Origin: Rhexocercosporidium sp. MPI-PUGE-AT-0058
Lineage: Eukaryota > Ascomycota > Leotiomycetes > Helotiales
DNA length: 64,000 nucleotides
Assembly (NCBI GenBank): GCA_020746875.1
Contig: JAGTJL010000018.1
Span: forward strand, 1,240,001-1,304,000
Direction of reading: 5' to 3'
This document shows, piece by piece, positions 36,030 through 49,262 of this stretch. How positions within the stretch are numbered: the first letter of the stretch is position 1; the number at the start of each line of letters is the position of its first letter. A model generated the notes under the pieces. It worked only from the letters and a program-made list of their open reading frames with translations. It made no database searches and was not told where the DNA came from. A program made the translations under genes and the position numbers.

Positions 36030-39000
36030 AGTCTCTTAAAGGAATTACTTTAATTAAGCACGAATATTTATTAAGTTAATAAAAGTAATAAATATTTTAA
36101 ATTTTTACCGAGAGAGGTTTTTAATAAGTCCGTTAATTAATATATAGTTTATAAAAAGATATTTTATTATAAAAGTGCTTTTCTAAAACTTTTTACGTAA
36201 TTATATATTTTGAATATTAACGTGGCGTAACTTAGTGAAAATACGCTGATTTTCTTTAATAATTAACTAAATTATTTATTAATTATTATAGAAAATTATT
36301 TAAGTTATTTTTATATTAAAGCGTAATTCTTAAAAGAATCGCTGAAGTATTATAAGTTTTTTATTAGTGCGCTTAACTTTAAAAAGCTTTATTTATATTA
36401 TAAACATAGTAATTATATTTTATAAAGTTATTTTTTAAAGGATTAAACTTTTAAAAAGTATAAAAATATATTTATTAAAAGATCGCCTTATCTCGATATT
36501 ATTTATAAAAAAAGCATTTAATATTATTATAAGGTAGGAGTCGCGTAGCTTATAGCTATAAGTAATCGCTAAGAAACGCGTGCCGAAAAAGTAATGAATT
36601 ATTTAATTAATTATAGTTAAGTGTTCTTATAAAAGATTAATTAAGAAGTGAGAAAGCCTTAAAACTGTAAAAGCGACGTCTACGCGTAATATAATTATAA
36701 TATAAAGCATTAATTTAACTTTTTCTTAAATTTTTTTAATTTAAGTTAAAGTAGCTTGTTTTTGATTTTTTAATAACTCGACTTAAGGTAATAGTATACT
36801 TAGGCAATTTCTATTTATTAACTTAAATTAAAGAGTAACTTTTTGAATATAAGTGTCGTATATTAAAGAAATAGTCTTTACTAATCGATCTTTAATAACA
36901 CGAACGCTTAAGAATTACTCCGTTTGCTTTTTTCCGGTAAGCTTATATGCTGTATTTAAGCCGTCGATAATTAATTTAACGTCTTTGAAAACCGAAGTGT
37001 AGTAAAGCACCTGAATATTGTCGACATAAAATATTACAAATACTATACGTTGTTCGTTTATAAATATATAAGGTTTTTCTTTATAAACAATTAATCTTAA
37101 AGTTATTAAAGTATGAATAAAGTTACTATATTATAACGCCGGTAAGTCCCTAAGTCCGTAAAGTGCGCGATTAACCTTTATTATTATTCCGTTTTATTTA
37201 AAACCGTCCGGTAAATAGTAGCGTACGCGAGCATTTGTCTTACTTTATTTGGCGTTAATAAAGGCATTTATTATATTAAATTGAATTATTTTTAAATTAA
37301 ATTAAGCTATAATAGCTATAGCAGTTTTAAAGGAGCGAGTAATTAAAGTAGCTATATATATTAATAAAATTAACGTTTCAGGCTATAAGTCTCTTCTTAT
37401 AACGACTCGCGAGCGACAGTAGGTTAAATAACCGAATAAATCGACTTTAGCGTAAAATACTTATTTTAAAGGAATTAATTATTCGGTAACGAAAGTGTGC
37501 TTGACGACTTTTTAATAATTACGCGACTTATGGTTAGTGATTTCCTTAATAGCGTCGGCTTAAAAGTGTTCTTTTAATAGGTGGTCCTTAAGGTCTTTCT
37601 AATTTAATAAGTCCTTAGGTATTTATAATTAATGAATTTATAAGAGTTTAATTAATTATTGAATTTCGATATTTTTAAGTATAAACGCTAATATAATAAC
37701 GTAAATTGCGCTTAAATCTTTTCCGTCTTTTTATACTAGTTCTTAATTAAGCCAGAAAGTCCTTAGAAAATCCTTTAAGTGCTCGTAATTACTTAACGGT
37801 TATAATAATTCCGTAATTAATTCTTTAATAATTATTATATAAACGCTTCGATTTGGTTTCGTTATTTTATTATTAACTCTAGTCTTTCGACTTTTATTAA
37901 TTAATTAGTCTTTTATTCTTTTCCTTTTAAGAGGTTTAAGTAAGCCGGAATTTAATTTAATTAAAGCCGGGAGTAATAAGCGTAAATTTAACTCTTTGTC
38001 TTCTTTTAATTCCGATAATTATAAACGCTTCTCGTACTTAATTACTTAAAGTAAAGCTTTTAATTACTTAAAGCTAATACTTTCTTTAAGTGCTTTTCGA
38101 CGCTTAAGACCGCGCTTTTAATTATATAACCTTTTAAAATAAATTATAATTTGTAATATCGACTTCCGCTTAAGGCTTATATTATTTTAAAAGTTTAATA
38201 TATTATATAAAACACCTCTTTTAGTTGCGCTTTTAAACGTTAATTATCTTAAAGTATCGGCTTATTTTAAAACGTAATTAAGGTGCTCGTGAGTAAGAAA
38301 TCTAATATTCTTTTTTAATTAAATTACTCCCGAGTTTTTATTAACGAGCGGCTAAATAAAGTTAAGAGCTATTAAATTAGCTAAAAGTAGCGTATTTACT
38401 TTTATTAATTTAATTAAAAAAGGAGTAAATAGCTCTACTCCGAGTTTAAAAGCTTAATTAGAGGTTTTAATATCCTCGAGCTCATAAGCTCGTCGACTTT
38501 TATAGCGCTTATTGCTTCGCTTAGTTATTCTTCGTTTAAAGTAATAAATAGTATTTTTAATTTTAATATATTAAGTGCGCTTAGTCGGTTAATCATAATA
38601 AAACTAGCGTTTTAATCTCCTTTTTCTTTTTTTAATATTTTTTATAAGATTCTTTAATATTAAGCGCGGCTGGCCGACCGCTTTCTTTATATTTAAAGAA
38701 TTTAAATAAAAGAGAGTTTCGTTAAAAGTAATATTCCGAGTTATTATTATATATTATAATTAAGGTATTTAAATCTTATAAATATTAAATAAGACGTATT
38801 TAATTAAGTAATTAAAGTGCGCTCGCGGGTTAACTTTAAAAGTTCTCTTTTAGCGGAGAGCTTTTCGGTTTTTAATTATAAGATAAACTCTATAGTTATA
38901 CGTATATAAGTTACTTTACTTAGGCTATAAATTAATTATTAGCTTTAGCGTGAGCTTAAGGTCGTAATACCGAAAATATTATCTAAACCAGGCTTAAAAT

Positions 39001-39458
39001 ACTTTATTAAGACTCTTAAAGCCTTTACGAGTAAATAGACTTATATTATAAAGAATAATTGCCGCTATTACTAATTCCGTCTAAAGCGCCCGAGGTAAAT
39101 TGGCGGAAAGGCGTATTTTAATTGATTTATTAATTATTTCTTTGCTTGCGCGCTTAATTCCTTCATTAAGTTAGTATATATATAAGGGGGTAGATTTAAT
39201 ATTAATATTACTTTCCTTATATTATTTTTCGTATTTAATTGATTTATTAATTTCTATAATTGAGGTATTATTATTTTAGCGTATTTTATAAACTGAGAGC
39301 CCGAATTAACGTCTCGTTTACGCTTTAAACGGTTTAAAAGCATTTAAGACGGCGATTAATCTTTTAGTTTTTAAAAGCCGCTTATAAAATTTCTTATTAT
39401 ATTTATCCTTAATTAATAAAAGCCAGCTATTCTTATTAAATCTTATTAAAAAGTCGAA
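36030..39458 (-). pseudogene. Copia-2 pol, RT/RNase H end, RIP-inactivated
   Basis: Minus-strand reading. RT at about 37370-36750 shows ITRSFKTAIAIIA, INAFINA, VNRALYGLRDLPAL and IVFVIFYVDNIQVLYY, the Copia catalytic region. RNase H follows to about 36040 with SHFLINLL, IIHYFFGTRFLAIT, LITLRLIV-type text and KLRHVNIQNI. Upstream (37.4-39.46 kb) is the integrase-to-RT part in poor condition. Interrupted at 39458 by Gypsy-2. Stops at Gln/Trp throughout. Confidence 0.85.
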
Positions 39459-39463
39459 TAAAT

Positions 39464-39665
39464 TGTAAGGTTTAAATAATAGGGAATTACTATTCGAAAC
39501 GTTTAGGATATATTAATTGTAATTTAGACTGATTTTTAGCCTTTTAAATCCTCTTTACTCTCTTTCGAAATAAATAAATAAAGATATTAATACGTAATTT
39601 ATGCTAAGCCTATAAACCTTCCGTAAAACCCCCGACCTTCTTTATATTAAATTCTACTTTGAATA
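39464..39665 (-). repeat. 3' LTR of Gypsy-2
   Basis: About 202 bp, plus-strand start TGTAAGGTTTAAATAAT; its end near 39665 is mutated (TTGAATA against CCTGACA), so this limit is approximate. Confidence 0.88.
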
Positions 39666-40042
39666 TTACTTCTTTTCTTAAAATCTTATCTATAAGATAT
39701 AAGGTAATATAATAATAATATAATATAACGAACGTGAATCGAAATACATACGGACTTAAATCGGACTCGACTCCTTAAAATAAGAGTAGTTTATTAATAA
39801 AGTAAATAGTAATATTACAGACCTAAATCGGAATGTAAACGGGTTTAAACCAGTAGTGGTTCGCGTAATTAGGCAATATGGCGAGTTTTGCCGTAAGTTG
39901 TTTACATTTTAGCTCTTAAATAAATCTAACCTTTAATTAATACTATTATCTTCTCTTTTAATTTGACTTCGTTATCCCTCTGTTTTTCCCTCGTTATATT
40001 ATATTATATTATATTAAACTATATATTCGACTTGCCTTCGAT

Positions 40043-40515
40043 ATGGCTTCGATTTACTGCCGCTGCGCCCGCTACCTCGCTAGTGACGTGGTAGACTACG
40101 TTTATATCTTTTTAAAGGTTAATAGCATTAAGTGTTATCGCTGCCGTAATTAAAAGTCCCGGTATATCGTTATAAGTACTCTAATACTCTTTCGTTATTA
40201 ATAAACATTAAAGCATTTATTTTGACTTTAATAGCTCCTCGAGGAAGCACACGAGCTTACCTTAAAGCTATTTATAGCTTAAGATGACTTCGCCTCTGGC
40301 TTTACTTTAGCCGACGAGGTTCGGGACTTAATTATTACCGTAATAGCCGCGGTAGACCGATTTACTCGGGCCGCCCAGTCTACCGGCGATAACGCCTTGT
40401 CTCCCCTCCGTCTTGCCTTTATTATCCCCCGTCCTGCCGCCGCTATTATTACTATTTTTACTGTTATTATTATTATTAATGCTCTCCTTCGCCAGCTTTT
40501 CGCTACGTAAAACAA
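40043..40515 (+). pseudogene. Antisense Cys-rich frame downstream of Gypsy-2 pol
   Basis: Plus strand, opposite to pol, between the pol end and the 3' LTR, and less RIP-mutated than the pol. From ATG 40043 it reads YCRCARYLASD, then KVNSIKCYRCRNQKSRY, a pattern of paired cysteines like a zinc knuckle. After a few stops it continues LLEEAHELTLKLFIA, DDFASGFTLADEVRDL and IAAVDRFTRAAQSTGDNALS. The minus-strand ORF 40279-40515 over the same DNA is a shadow. Comparable frames lie at the same place in the other three LTR elements. Confidence 0.45.
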
Positions 40516-40569
40516 GACTAACGCTCTCCTTTAAGAGTTATTACGTCGTGTCTTTATAAATATTAATAT

Positions 40570-40994
40570 TATAAGATTATATTAAGCCTCGGCTAAACTC
40601 GCTTAATAATATAAGATTATATTAAGCATACCTTTCCATAACTCAACTACCTTTGCATAAAGCTCCGGCTTCGCATAAAGCCTCGGCTTCCGTGCTTTGA
40701 ACCTCGGAAGCTTTAAGCTTCCAGCAAAGGGTTATTCAGGGCTAAAACAGTGGCTTTCAGAAGCCTTAAGCTTCCGTGTTTTAAACCCCGGAAGCTCTGG
40801 TAATATAAAGCTAGTCTTGATACAAAGCTAGTTTCAATATAAAGCTAATAACCGATGCGAGAGCAAATAGCCGATGCGAGAGCAAATAGCCGATGCGAGA
40901 GCTAAATAGCTTGGCGCCTAAAAGTAGTTATATATAGACCTAGTTTTCCCCCGAAGTAATAGAATCATCATTCACACCAAATCTCTTCTTTTCA
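40570..40994. repeat. Solo LTR, family L3 (copy 1)
   Basis: 425 bp, TATAAGATTATATTAAGCC to CTTCTTTTCA; a second copy is at 52838-53240. Flanked by TAATAT on both sides (40564-40569 and 40995-41000). Contains three 19-bp repeats (CCGATGCGAGAGC-AAATAG type) near 40850-40910 and palindromic GGAAGCTTTAAGCTTCC. GC content is higher than in the surrounding Gypsy, so this is a late insertion. Confidence 0.9.
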
Positions 40995-40999
40995 TAATA

Positions 41000-43900
41000 T
41001 GTCTTTATATTTCCTTTATATTAACTTCGATAGGCCTCTAAAGGCGAGGTTAAAAAAGAGAAAAATAAAAATAAAAATAAAAATAAAAACAAAAATATAA
41101 AAGAAGACCTTCGGGCCCGCCGCTTCTTCTCTTTTAGCGAGGGCAGCCTCGAGCTATAAATAACGCCTTCGAGCTTTTATTATATTGCGGTTTATGTCTT
41201 TAGGCTTCTTTTATTTTACTTTTAGCGCCTTTTAAGGTTTAAATAAAGACTTTTACTTTTAATTCTTTTATTTTTATAACTTTTATTATAATTCCGATTT
41301 CCTTTTTTTTAATATATTTAAGTATTTTTATAACGTATTTTTAGCGTATATAAAATAACTTATAAACTCTTAAGTATTATTTATAATAAAGTAACCCTTT
41401 TAATAAATTAAATATAAGTGGCCTTGCCTTATATCCTTATAAACTTAAATAAACTTAACTTTAAACTCTTTTTACTTTTATATTTAAATTGCTTTTAGTT
41501 TAGCTTCGACTCCCTTTTGTCTTTATTACGGTTTTAAAAGTAATATATAAAAAGTATTATAAATGCGGTAAGTCGGGGGTAATTCGAGCTAATATATTTA
41601 ATTATGATTATAAATAACTCTTTTAACTTTAAAAGGCCTTAGAAATTTATTAATAAGCTTTTAAAAAGGCCTAAATTATTAAAGGTACTTTATAATTAAT
41701 AAAACCATATCTTTAACTTAAAACCTAGTCTTTTTATATTTAATATTATAAAACTTTTTATAGGATTTAAAAGCAATTTAAAGCTTTTTTATAAGTACTT
41801 CTCTTTTTTATTATAAGAGTCTTACTCTCTTAATTATAATAAGTGCCCCTCCTTTTTAAACGTCGTCCTCGACGTTTAAATTAAGCTTTAAGTTAAACCT
41901 ATATAATATTTAAAAAGGTATTAAATCGGTAAATATATACACCGAATTATTATATATAAATTCCGTTAAAGCTAACTTAAAGGCTTAATTATTTTAATAA
42001 TAATTATAATATATTCTTAAATAGAATTTTAAGACTTAATTCTGTCGTTTAGTTTGCCTATTAATTTACGAATAAAATGCGGTGTTAAGTCGGCGTCAAA
42101 CTTAAAAGTAAAATATTATTAAAAACTAAAACTTATTTATAAAGACAAAGCTTTTATTAATAATAATACCCTTAAGGCATTTAAAGTCCTTATATACGTA
42201 TTATATAAAAAGCTTAACTAACTTAGGTATAATAATTATTTTCGTTATAAGAATATATTAAATTAATTTTATAAATCGATCGACGATTACGAAAATAAAA
42301 TCATACACTCGACTTACTCTTTTACTTAATAATAAGTTTATAATAAAATCTATAATTATTTTTTCTTAAGGTTTTAAAAGAATAAAAAACGAGGCTAACT
42401 CGTCGTAAAGTCAGTGCCTTTTTAGTTTCTTTTTTTAATACTTTACGTAAGTATTTATATACTTTTTAACGTTTATACGTAATCTTTATTAAAAGTATTT
42501 CCTTAAAAGTAATTCGAAGGTTCTTTAAAACCTAAAGTGTTTTATTACGGTATTATTATAATTAATATTTAAGATCTTATTTTAAAGTGATTTTTTAAGT
42601 GGCACATAAGTCTTATTATAATATTATAATTATTTATTTTCGTATATCTTTTAGTGTCCTTCGAACCTAACTCGACGTCCCCTCGGAATCGATTCGTACG
42701 TCTTATTTATTATAAAAGGATTTACTTTTTATAAATTAAAGATTACGCTTTAAATTGATTTTAAAGGTTTATTATTTACTATTTTAATTTATAATAATAT
42801 AACTACTACTCGCCGTAATATGTATTATTTATAATTAATAATATTAATAATAAACTCGTCGGGAGTCCTTCGTACCCCTTTTGATTATTTTGCGCTACTT
42901 TATAAATTCTTTATAAATAATCTTTAATTTAACTTTAATAACTTATTAATATAGGGTTATTTAAGCCCCGACTTTAGAAATGCTATTAATAAAGGCCTTC
43001 TCTTTTATAAAATTATAATTAAGTATAACTTTCGATATAATATTAATAATTATTTCTTTTCTTTGTCTTTACCTCGACTAGGTTCTGAGTCTTTAAGGTT
43101 AAGTCTTTGCGAAGGCCTATTAATAGGATTTATAGCTTTAGTTTAATATTTAATAATAAAATCGAATTTAATTAATTTATCGGCTTACTTCGCTTTCCGT
43201 TTAATAAGCCTCTGTTTTATTATAAAGTATTTAAAATTATAATAATTTATTTAGACTATAATAACATTAAAAGTACCTTAAAGGTATTAACTTTATTACT
43301 TAAATATATATATTATTATTATTAATTCTCCGTTATGAACTTTATATTATTACTTAGTAAAAGAGAGCTTCTTTAAGTAAAATGCAATAAAATGCCATCG
43401 AGCCTTTATATTACTACCGAATAATTAAAATAAGATTTTATTAATAACGAATTTTAAAGCATTTATTTTTACTTAAGTCTTTAATTAAAGGTCGAAATAG
43501 CAAAGGATTGAAACTTAAGTGAATCTCTTTTATAAAATTAAGAACGCTATAATAATTATATAAGGGAATCGAAATGGCTTTGTCTTCTTTTTTCTTTATA
43601 TTCCTTTTAATAAATTAATAATAAATTAAGTAACTTTTATATAATTATAAATAAAACGGCGGTAAAAATTAATAAACTTTAAAAATACTTATATATTTCG
43701 CTACGACTTAAGTAAAGGCCATTTTTAAATGCTCTCGACTCGGGAGGGGTTTATTTAAATACTTATCGGGCTTATTATAAATCTTAAAAACTTCATAATA
43801 TTAGTGTCGAATGCGCATTTTTTAAGATTAACGTAGAGTTTATAAGTGCGAAGCCTTTCGAGGACCTCTTAAATAGCTTCCGTATAGTCTTCGATGCTTT

Positions 43901-46380
43901 TAAAGAAGATAAGAATATTATTTAAGTAGATTATATAAGTGACGTTTATTAGTTTAATTAAAGTTTAATTAATATAAGCTTAAAATGTCGCTAAAGTATT
44001 TAAGAGTTTAAAAGGAAGCACGTAATACTTAAAGTGCCCGTATTAAGTCCGAAATGCCGTCTTTTATTCGTCGCCTTACTTAATTCGGAGTCGGTAATAC
44101 GTATTTTTTAAATTTAACTTTATAAACACTTTAGCGCGTCTTAACCGATCGAGGGTTTTATTAATTAAGGGTAAAGAGGTCCGATTTTTTACCGTAATAA
44201 TATTAAGTCCTTTATAATCGACACATAATTGCAGTCCTCTGCCCTTCTTAAATATAAATAAAATAGGCGCCCTTATAAGGTTAATAAACTTTCGGATTTA
44301 ACCCTTTTTTAAACTCGCTTTAAAATATTCGCAGAGTACTATTAGCTTTAATTTAGAGAATAAGTAAACGGGTCCTTATAGTGGTTCTTTATTAGGTTCG
44401 AGGTCGATTTAATATTTTATTAAATAGTATTTAAATAGCGTTTTAATATTTATTTCGTTAAAGATTTCTTAATAATTAATATATTTCGGAGGTAACTTGG
44501 CACTTTTAATAGTCTTAGCGTTAAGTATAACGTAATATATTTAATTCCTTTAAGTTTTTTTTCGCAAACTTTTTAATAAAAATAACGTTAACTTAATTCT
44601 TTTTAAAATAAAACCGCTAAGTCTTTAATTAAAAGCTAATAATAAAGTTAATTTCCTTAAATTAAGAAAATCTTAAAATAAAAGTAACTCTTAAAATCTC
44701 GAAGTCGTAGGCGATATACGACTACTAATGTCCTTTTATAATACCTTTATTATTAATAATATATAATTATAAAAAATAAATTCCGTAAATAATAACTTCT
44801 CTTTTTTTAATTATAATTAAATTAATTTAATGAATTATAGGCTTTTATTTACATTCGATTATAAGCGCTTAAAAAACACAGTTGCCTTCGACACTATTAT
44901 TAAAAAGTGCTCGTTCGATCCGCACCCTTCCGTCTTAAGTCCGAATTTTTATTAATATTATAATTCTTTATCGTTCCTCTTCTTCGCTTAATCTTATTAA
45001 TAATAAAAAGATTAAGATTAAATTAGTCCGTTTCTCGTCCGTCGTAACTCCGTATAATTTAAAGAAATATGTCTTTTTTTTTAATAATTATAATATATAA
45101 CCTTTAGGTATTTTATTATTAAATGACCTAGCTTTTTATAATAATAGCATTCCTTACTACTTAATCCTTTTCCCCTCGACTTAGCACCGATAAAGGTCCG
45201 ATTTATATTATTAAATTCGTCTCGCTTTTAATTTAAGTTCGAAAAGGAAATATAAAAAGGTTTATTATTATAAAGGCGATTATTATCTTTTTTAGAGCCT
45301 TATTAATGTCCTTTCGGGGTTTATTTTAATTATTTACTTTATTAGTATTTTTAATATAACGAGTTAAAAATACTAGCTCTTTGTGGGTTTTAGTAATTTT
45401 AATAATATTAAGTTTAATAATTTCTTTTTTTAACTTAGGCTTTAATTTAACGTAAAAAGTCCGTTATCTCGCCGTATTATTTTTAATTTTTAATTATTAC
45501 TTTAAGCTATTAAAAAAAGACACGAAATCATTTATTAACTCATTTTCGCGTTATTAAGCGTTTTTATATTAATTAAGCACCGTAAGCTCTCGATTTCCAG
45601 GGTTTATAATTAAGTCTAGTATTTATTACTTAAACCCTTTTTAAGTAAGTGAGTTTATTTTAGCCCTCGATTCGAACCCGGTTTACCTTCGTTTTACCTT
45701 TTTATTAAAAGTAAAAACGCATTTATTAATCTTATTTTTATTTATAATATATATTATTTTTTTATTTTAATAAAACCTTTGCTTAATACTTTAAATAAAA
45801 GACTGAGCTTTTTTAACGCTTTTGCCTTTATATATCGAAAGCTCTCGCATCTTTGGGATTCGTTAGTGCGGCATTAGACGTATATTGAAGTCATCTTAAA
45901 GGGGTCTCGTGGGTTTGTTACAATAATAGTCCCCGGCCGTATTCGCGCGTCGACGCTTTTCTTTATTTATATATTCTTTGCCTTTCTCTTCTTTTTATTT
46001 TCTTCGCATTATATCCGCTAGCTTTTTCTTTAAGTCCTCTTACTCCCGCATTACCTCTTTTAACTCTTTAATTCGGTTCTGAATTGCCTTCTCTTTCTTC
46101 TTTCGCTTAATTTATATTTAAATCTTTAAGATTTGTCGTCACTTAACTTTAATAACTCCTTCGGCATCCGAGCCTCCTTTATTATCATTTATAAAACTCT
46201 TTAAACCTCCGTTAAAGTGCTAAAACTACTTATTATACGTAAGTAAACTATTTTTAAGGTCATTTTAAAAGGTATTTAATAGTTAATCGATAAAGTAAGG
46301 TAAAGGTAATTGTAGTATCCCCTTTGCCGCTAAAGCTGTCTTCTTCTTATTTTTAGTTATTATAATTGTTTTCATAAAAG
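41000..46380 (-). pseudogene. Gypsy-2 gag-pol polyprotein, RIP-inactivated
   Basis: Minus-strand reading begins near 46374 (MKTIIITKNKKK). Gag has a predicted coiled coil near 46160-46000 (KKEKAIQNRIKELKEVMRE). RT at about 44290-43760 shows [51 protein letters not shown] and the YxDD-equivalent LNNILIFF. RNase H and integrase follow toward 41.8 kb in poor condition. Stops are frequent. Confidence 0.82.
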
Positions 46381-46427
46381 CTTTAAATAAGTAATAAATT
46401 ATTTCCGTATAAATAAGGAAATTAAAA

Positions 46428-46635
46428 TATAAGGTTTAAATAATAAGGAATTACTGTTTAAAACGTTTAAAATATATTAACTGCAATTTAAACTAATCTC
46501 TAGCCTTTTAAATCCTTTTTACTTTCCTTTAAAGTAAATAAATAAAGATATTAACACGTGATTTGTGCCAAGTCTGCAAACCTTCCGTAGAACCCCCGAC
46601 CCACACCCTCCTTATATTAGATTCCACTCCTGACA
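46428..46635 (-). repeat. 5' LTR of Gypsy-2
   Basis: 208 bp, plus-strand TATAAGGTTTAAATAAT to CTCCTGACA; followed by TAAAT, the target duplication. Confidence 0.92.
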
Positions 46636-46640
46636 TAAAT

Positions 46641-49091
46641 CTTAAGAAATGCGGTAAAAAGGACGGGTAATTATTCTTTTTAATTAACGACGATTTATTA
46701 CTTATTATATAATAGCTACCGTATAATGCTCGTATTTTAACTAAGTTAAACTTTAAATTTCGACGTTACGCGTATTTTTTATTAAGTTTTTTAAAGCTTC
46801 TTTTCTTAAGTGACTTACGCGTAGATGCTATAAGTAAGCTTCGTCGACTCGTGGCTTTAAATATTATTTACTCGATTAAAAGCTTTAGCGAATGTTCTTC
46901 TTTAGCGTTAAAAATATTAAAAAGCTATAATTTAAGCGAGTTAAAATGCGGCGAGTAATTAAAGAAACCGAAGAGTAATTAAAAGGCTTATATTTAAAGA
47001 AAGTTAAGTTAAACTATTGCTATAATTATTTTAAAACCAGACTATTTTTAGTTATTCTTATACGTAAAATGCAATTTAAATTATTATATTAAACTCTTGT
47101 TTGCAAAAGGCGGGCTTCTGAAATAATATTAATATTAAAGCTTTTAATAATAGCGACGTTCGAGAGGGTTAAATCGCTTATATTCGGTCCGTTAAAGCCG
47201 TGGAAAGCACTTTTAAAGACTCGAGTACCGCAGTCTTTAATTATTAAGCTTAACGTTTTAGCCTTAACGTTGTCGTTTATAGTGAATTTAATAAAGCTTT
47301 TAGAAACGAGAAGAGCTTTTAAATTTATTAAATAAGTAATAGCTTTATTATCGAGTAAAGTACTCTTTATAAGCGAATAGCGATTTATATTTATAATAGC
47401 GTATATCTCTATAATAGCGAGAGCTTTGTCGAGAAATTTAAGGCTTATAAGGCAAGCTTAAACGTTTTTAAGATATCTTGCTTTTATTAAAGTAATTGGC
47501 TTTAAAATTATAAGAGCTACTAATACTTAAGTAAAAAAGGAATTATTAAAAGGCGGTTCGGAAGCTAATTGCGTTATTAATAATATATTCTTATTAAGTT
47601 TAGTAATTTCTTAGCAAAAGTTAAGGAAGTCGCTTTTTAATCGGAGTTAAGTCTTCTTAATTTCTGTTATTAATAGTAAGTCCTTAAGGTTACTCGTCGT
47701 CGAGCCGTCGTATTAATACCGCAGTTTGTAATAATTAATAGCTTTATGACAATAAAAGCAATACTTACACAAGTAGGTATTTACTTACGTATTTAGCGAT
47801 TAATTTCGTTAAATCGACGGGATTACGAAAATATTTAATCTTCTTTTAAAAGTAATATATAAGCTTATTGTCTTTTATTATCTAAAAGCTATAAGTAATT
47901 CCTTATTAAAAGTAAATAATTAATTGACGTAATTAAATAAAAAGTACTAATTTATTACCTCGAGAGTATTATCTCTTAATAATTCAGAGTGCCGTTCGCG
48001 CGCCTATTCCGGTGCGAGCTTCTCTTGCACCGCCTTAATAAAGTTAAGTATTACTAGCGGTCTTTTAACGTCCGGTAAGTCGTATAAAAGAGTATTTTAA
48101 TAAGCCGCTTTTATTCTTAAAGTTATTCCTTAGGATTGACTTACTTTACTTTAATAATAGCGAGCTTCTTTTTATAAATAAATTATATTAACGTATAAGT
48201 ATTTGTTTTCGAAGGGGCGTAATCTCTTTTAAGGATTTAAAGGAGTAATTAAAGAGTTTATAACTTTAATTAAAAGTCTTTATTTATTATTTTAATTAAT
48301 TACTTCTTTTTTATACGAGCTTACTCGTTCTTATATTTCCTAACTATTCCTTAATAAATAAAAGAATTAATTATCTTTTAAATCTACTTATAAGCTGCCT
48401 TATAAGCTCGAGCCTTTTCCGTTTATTATGCGAGTTTTTTTACGTATTCTTTTATAAAAGTAGTATATATTAAAGTTATATTCTTAATTATAGCTTTTAC
48501 TAATAGTAATGCGCTTGGCTTAAGGCCTTTTTTTATAAAGTCGCGAGCATTTTCGTCTTATTTTACTTAAGCTTGGAAATTATACTTAATAACTATTTTA
48601 TTTTATTATATTCTTAAATCGTTTAGCGATAAGGGTTTCGGTTCGGCGTCGAGAAGGTTAAGAGCAATTAATAACGTAAGGTTTATTGAATTTTATATTT
48701 TATAAAAGATATAAAAGGATTTAAACGCTTAATATTAAGGAGTTTAAGTGCGCTTATTATAATTAAGAGGAGTTTAATTATTTAAAAAAGAGGCTAAAGT
48801 TAAGTTTATTATAGCGAAAGAGATACTCTCGTGAGCTCCGAGTATTCGATAAAGAAAGAAGGATTAAAGAGGTATTAAGTCTAATTACTCGGCTTTTATA
48901 TTCGTTTAAAGTAAAATCGAAGAGTTAATAGAAAATAATAATATAAATTACACTTTATAATAAAGTAGAAAACTTTATAACGTATAATAAATGCTTTTTA
49001 TTTATAAACTTACCTTATAAGCTTTATTTAAATTAATAGCGCATAAAAGGAAGAATACTAACTTAATAGTTTTATTAACGGGGCTTATAAC
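46641..49091 (-). pseudogene. Copia-2 gag and protease/pre-integrase part
   Basis: Minus-strand reading on the far side of Gypsy-2. Near 47780-47700 it has a Cys/His/Tyr pattern (CYKIGYLCKYCFYCHK), likely the mutated CCHC zinc knuckle of Gag. At about 47420-47000 it reads IKDCGTRVFKSAF, FNINIISEARLL and LVLKQLQ-FNLTFFKYK, matching the protease-to-integrase region of Copia-1. Further gag sequence extends toward 49.0 kb. Confidence 0.78.
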
Positions 49092-49257
49092 TGTAGTATA
49101 AAAGTGAATTAAAGTACTATAAGTAGTTATAATTGTTATTTTAAAAGCTTTAAGAATTAGGAGAAAACAGTTGTTCTCTTAAAGGCGGTCTACAGTAGCA
49201 GAACCTAATTAGGTCACGTGCAGTGCCAAGAGAGCAGCTGCCCGTGCCTATACGACA
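49092..49257 (-). repeat. 5' LTR of Copia-2
   Basis: 166 bp, TGTAGTATAAAAGTG to TACGACA; about 20 bp shorter than the other LTR by one internal deletion. Followed by CTTAG. Confidence 0.92.
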
Positions 49258-49262
49258 CTTAG

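Larger units (their letters stand above)
39464..46635 (-). mobile_element. Gypsy LTR retrotransposon (Gypsy-2)
   Basis: LTRs at 39464-39665 and 46428-46635, with the perfect 5-bp duplication TAAAT at 39459-39463 and 46636-46640. Coding is on the minus strand, with gag near 46.4-45.5 kb and RT near 44.4-43.7 kb. A solo LTR of another family is inserted at 40570-40994. Nested inside Copia-2. Confidence 0.93.
34133..49257 (-). mobile_element. Copia LTR retrotransposon (Copia-2), split by Gypsy-2
   Basis: LTRs at 34133-34318 (186 bp) and 49092-49257 (166 bp, lacking about 20 bp), with the target duplication CTTAG at 34128-34132 and 49258-49262. Coding is on the minus strand: gag and protease region at 49.0-46.6 kb, RT at about 37.4-36.7 kb, RNase H to about 36.03 kb. 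A 7.2-kb Gypsy interrupts it at 39464-46635. It is inserted within the pogo transposase gene. A solo LTR of this family is at 26411. Confidence 0.93.

Noticed and set aside
40279..40515. 78-codon minus-strand ORF in Gypsy-2
   Set aside because: Low-complexity Ile/Ala/Arg shadow of the better plus-strand Cys-rich frame.
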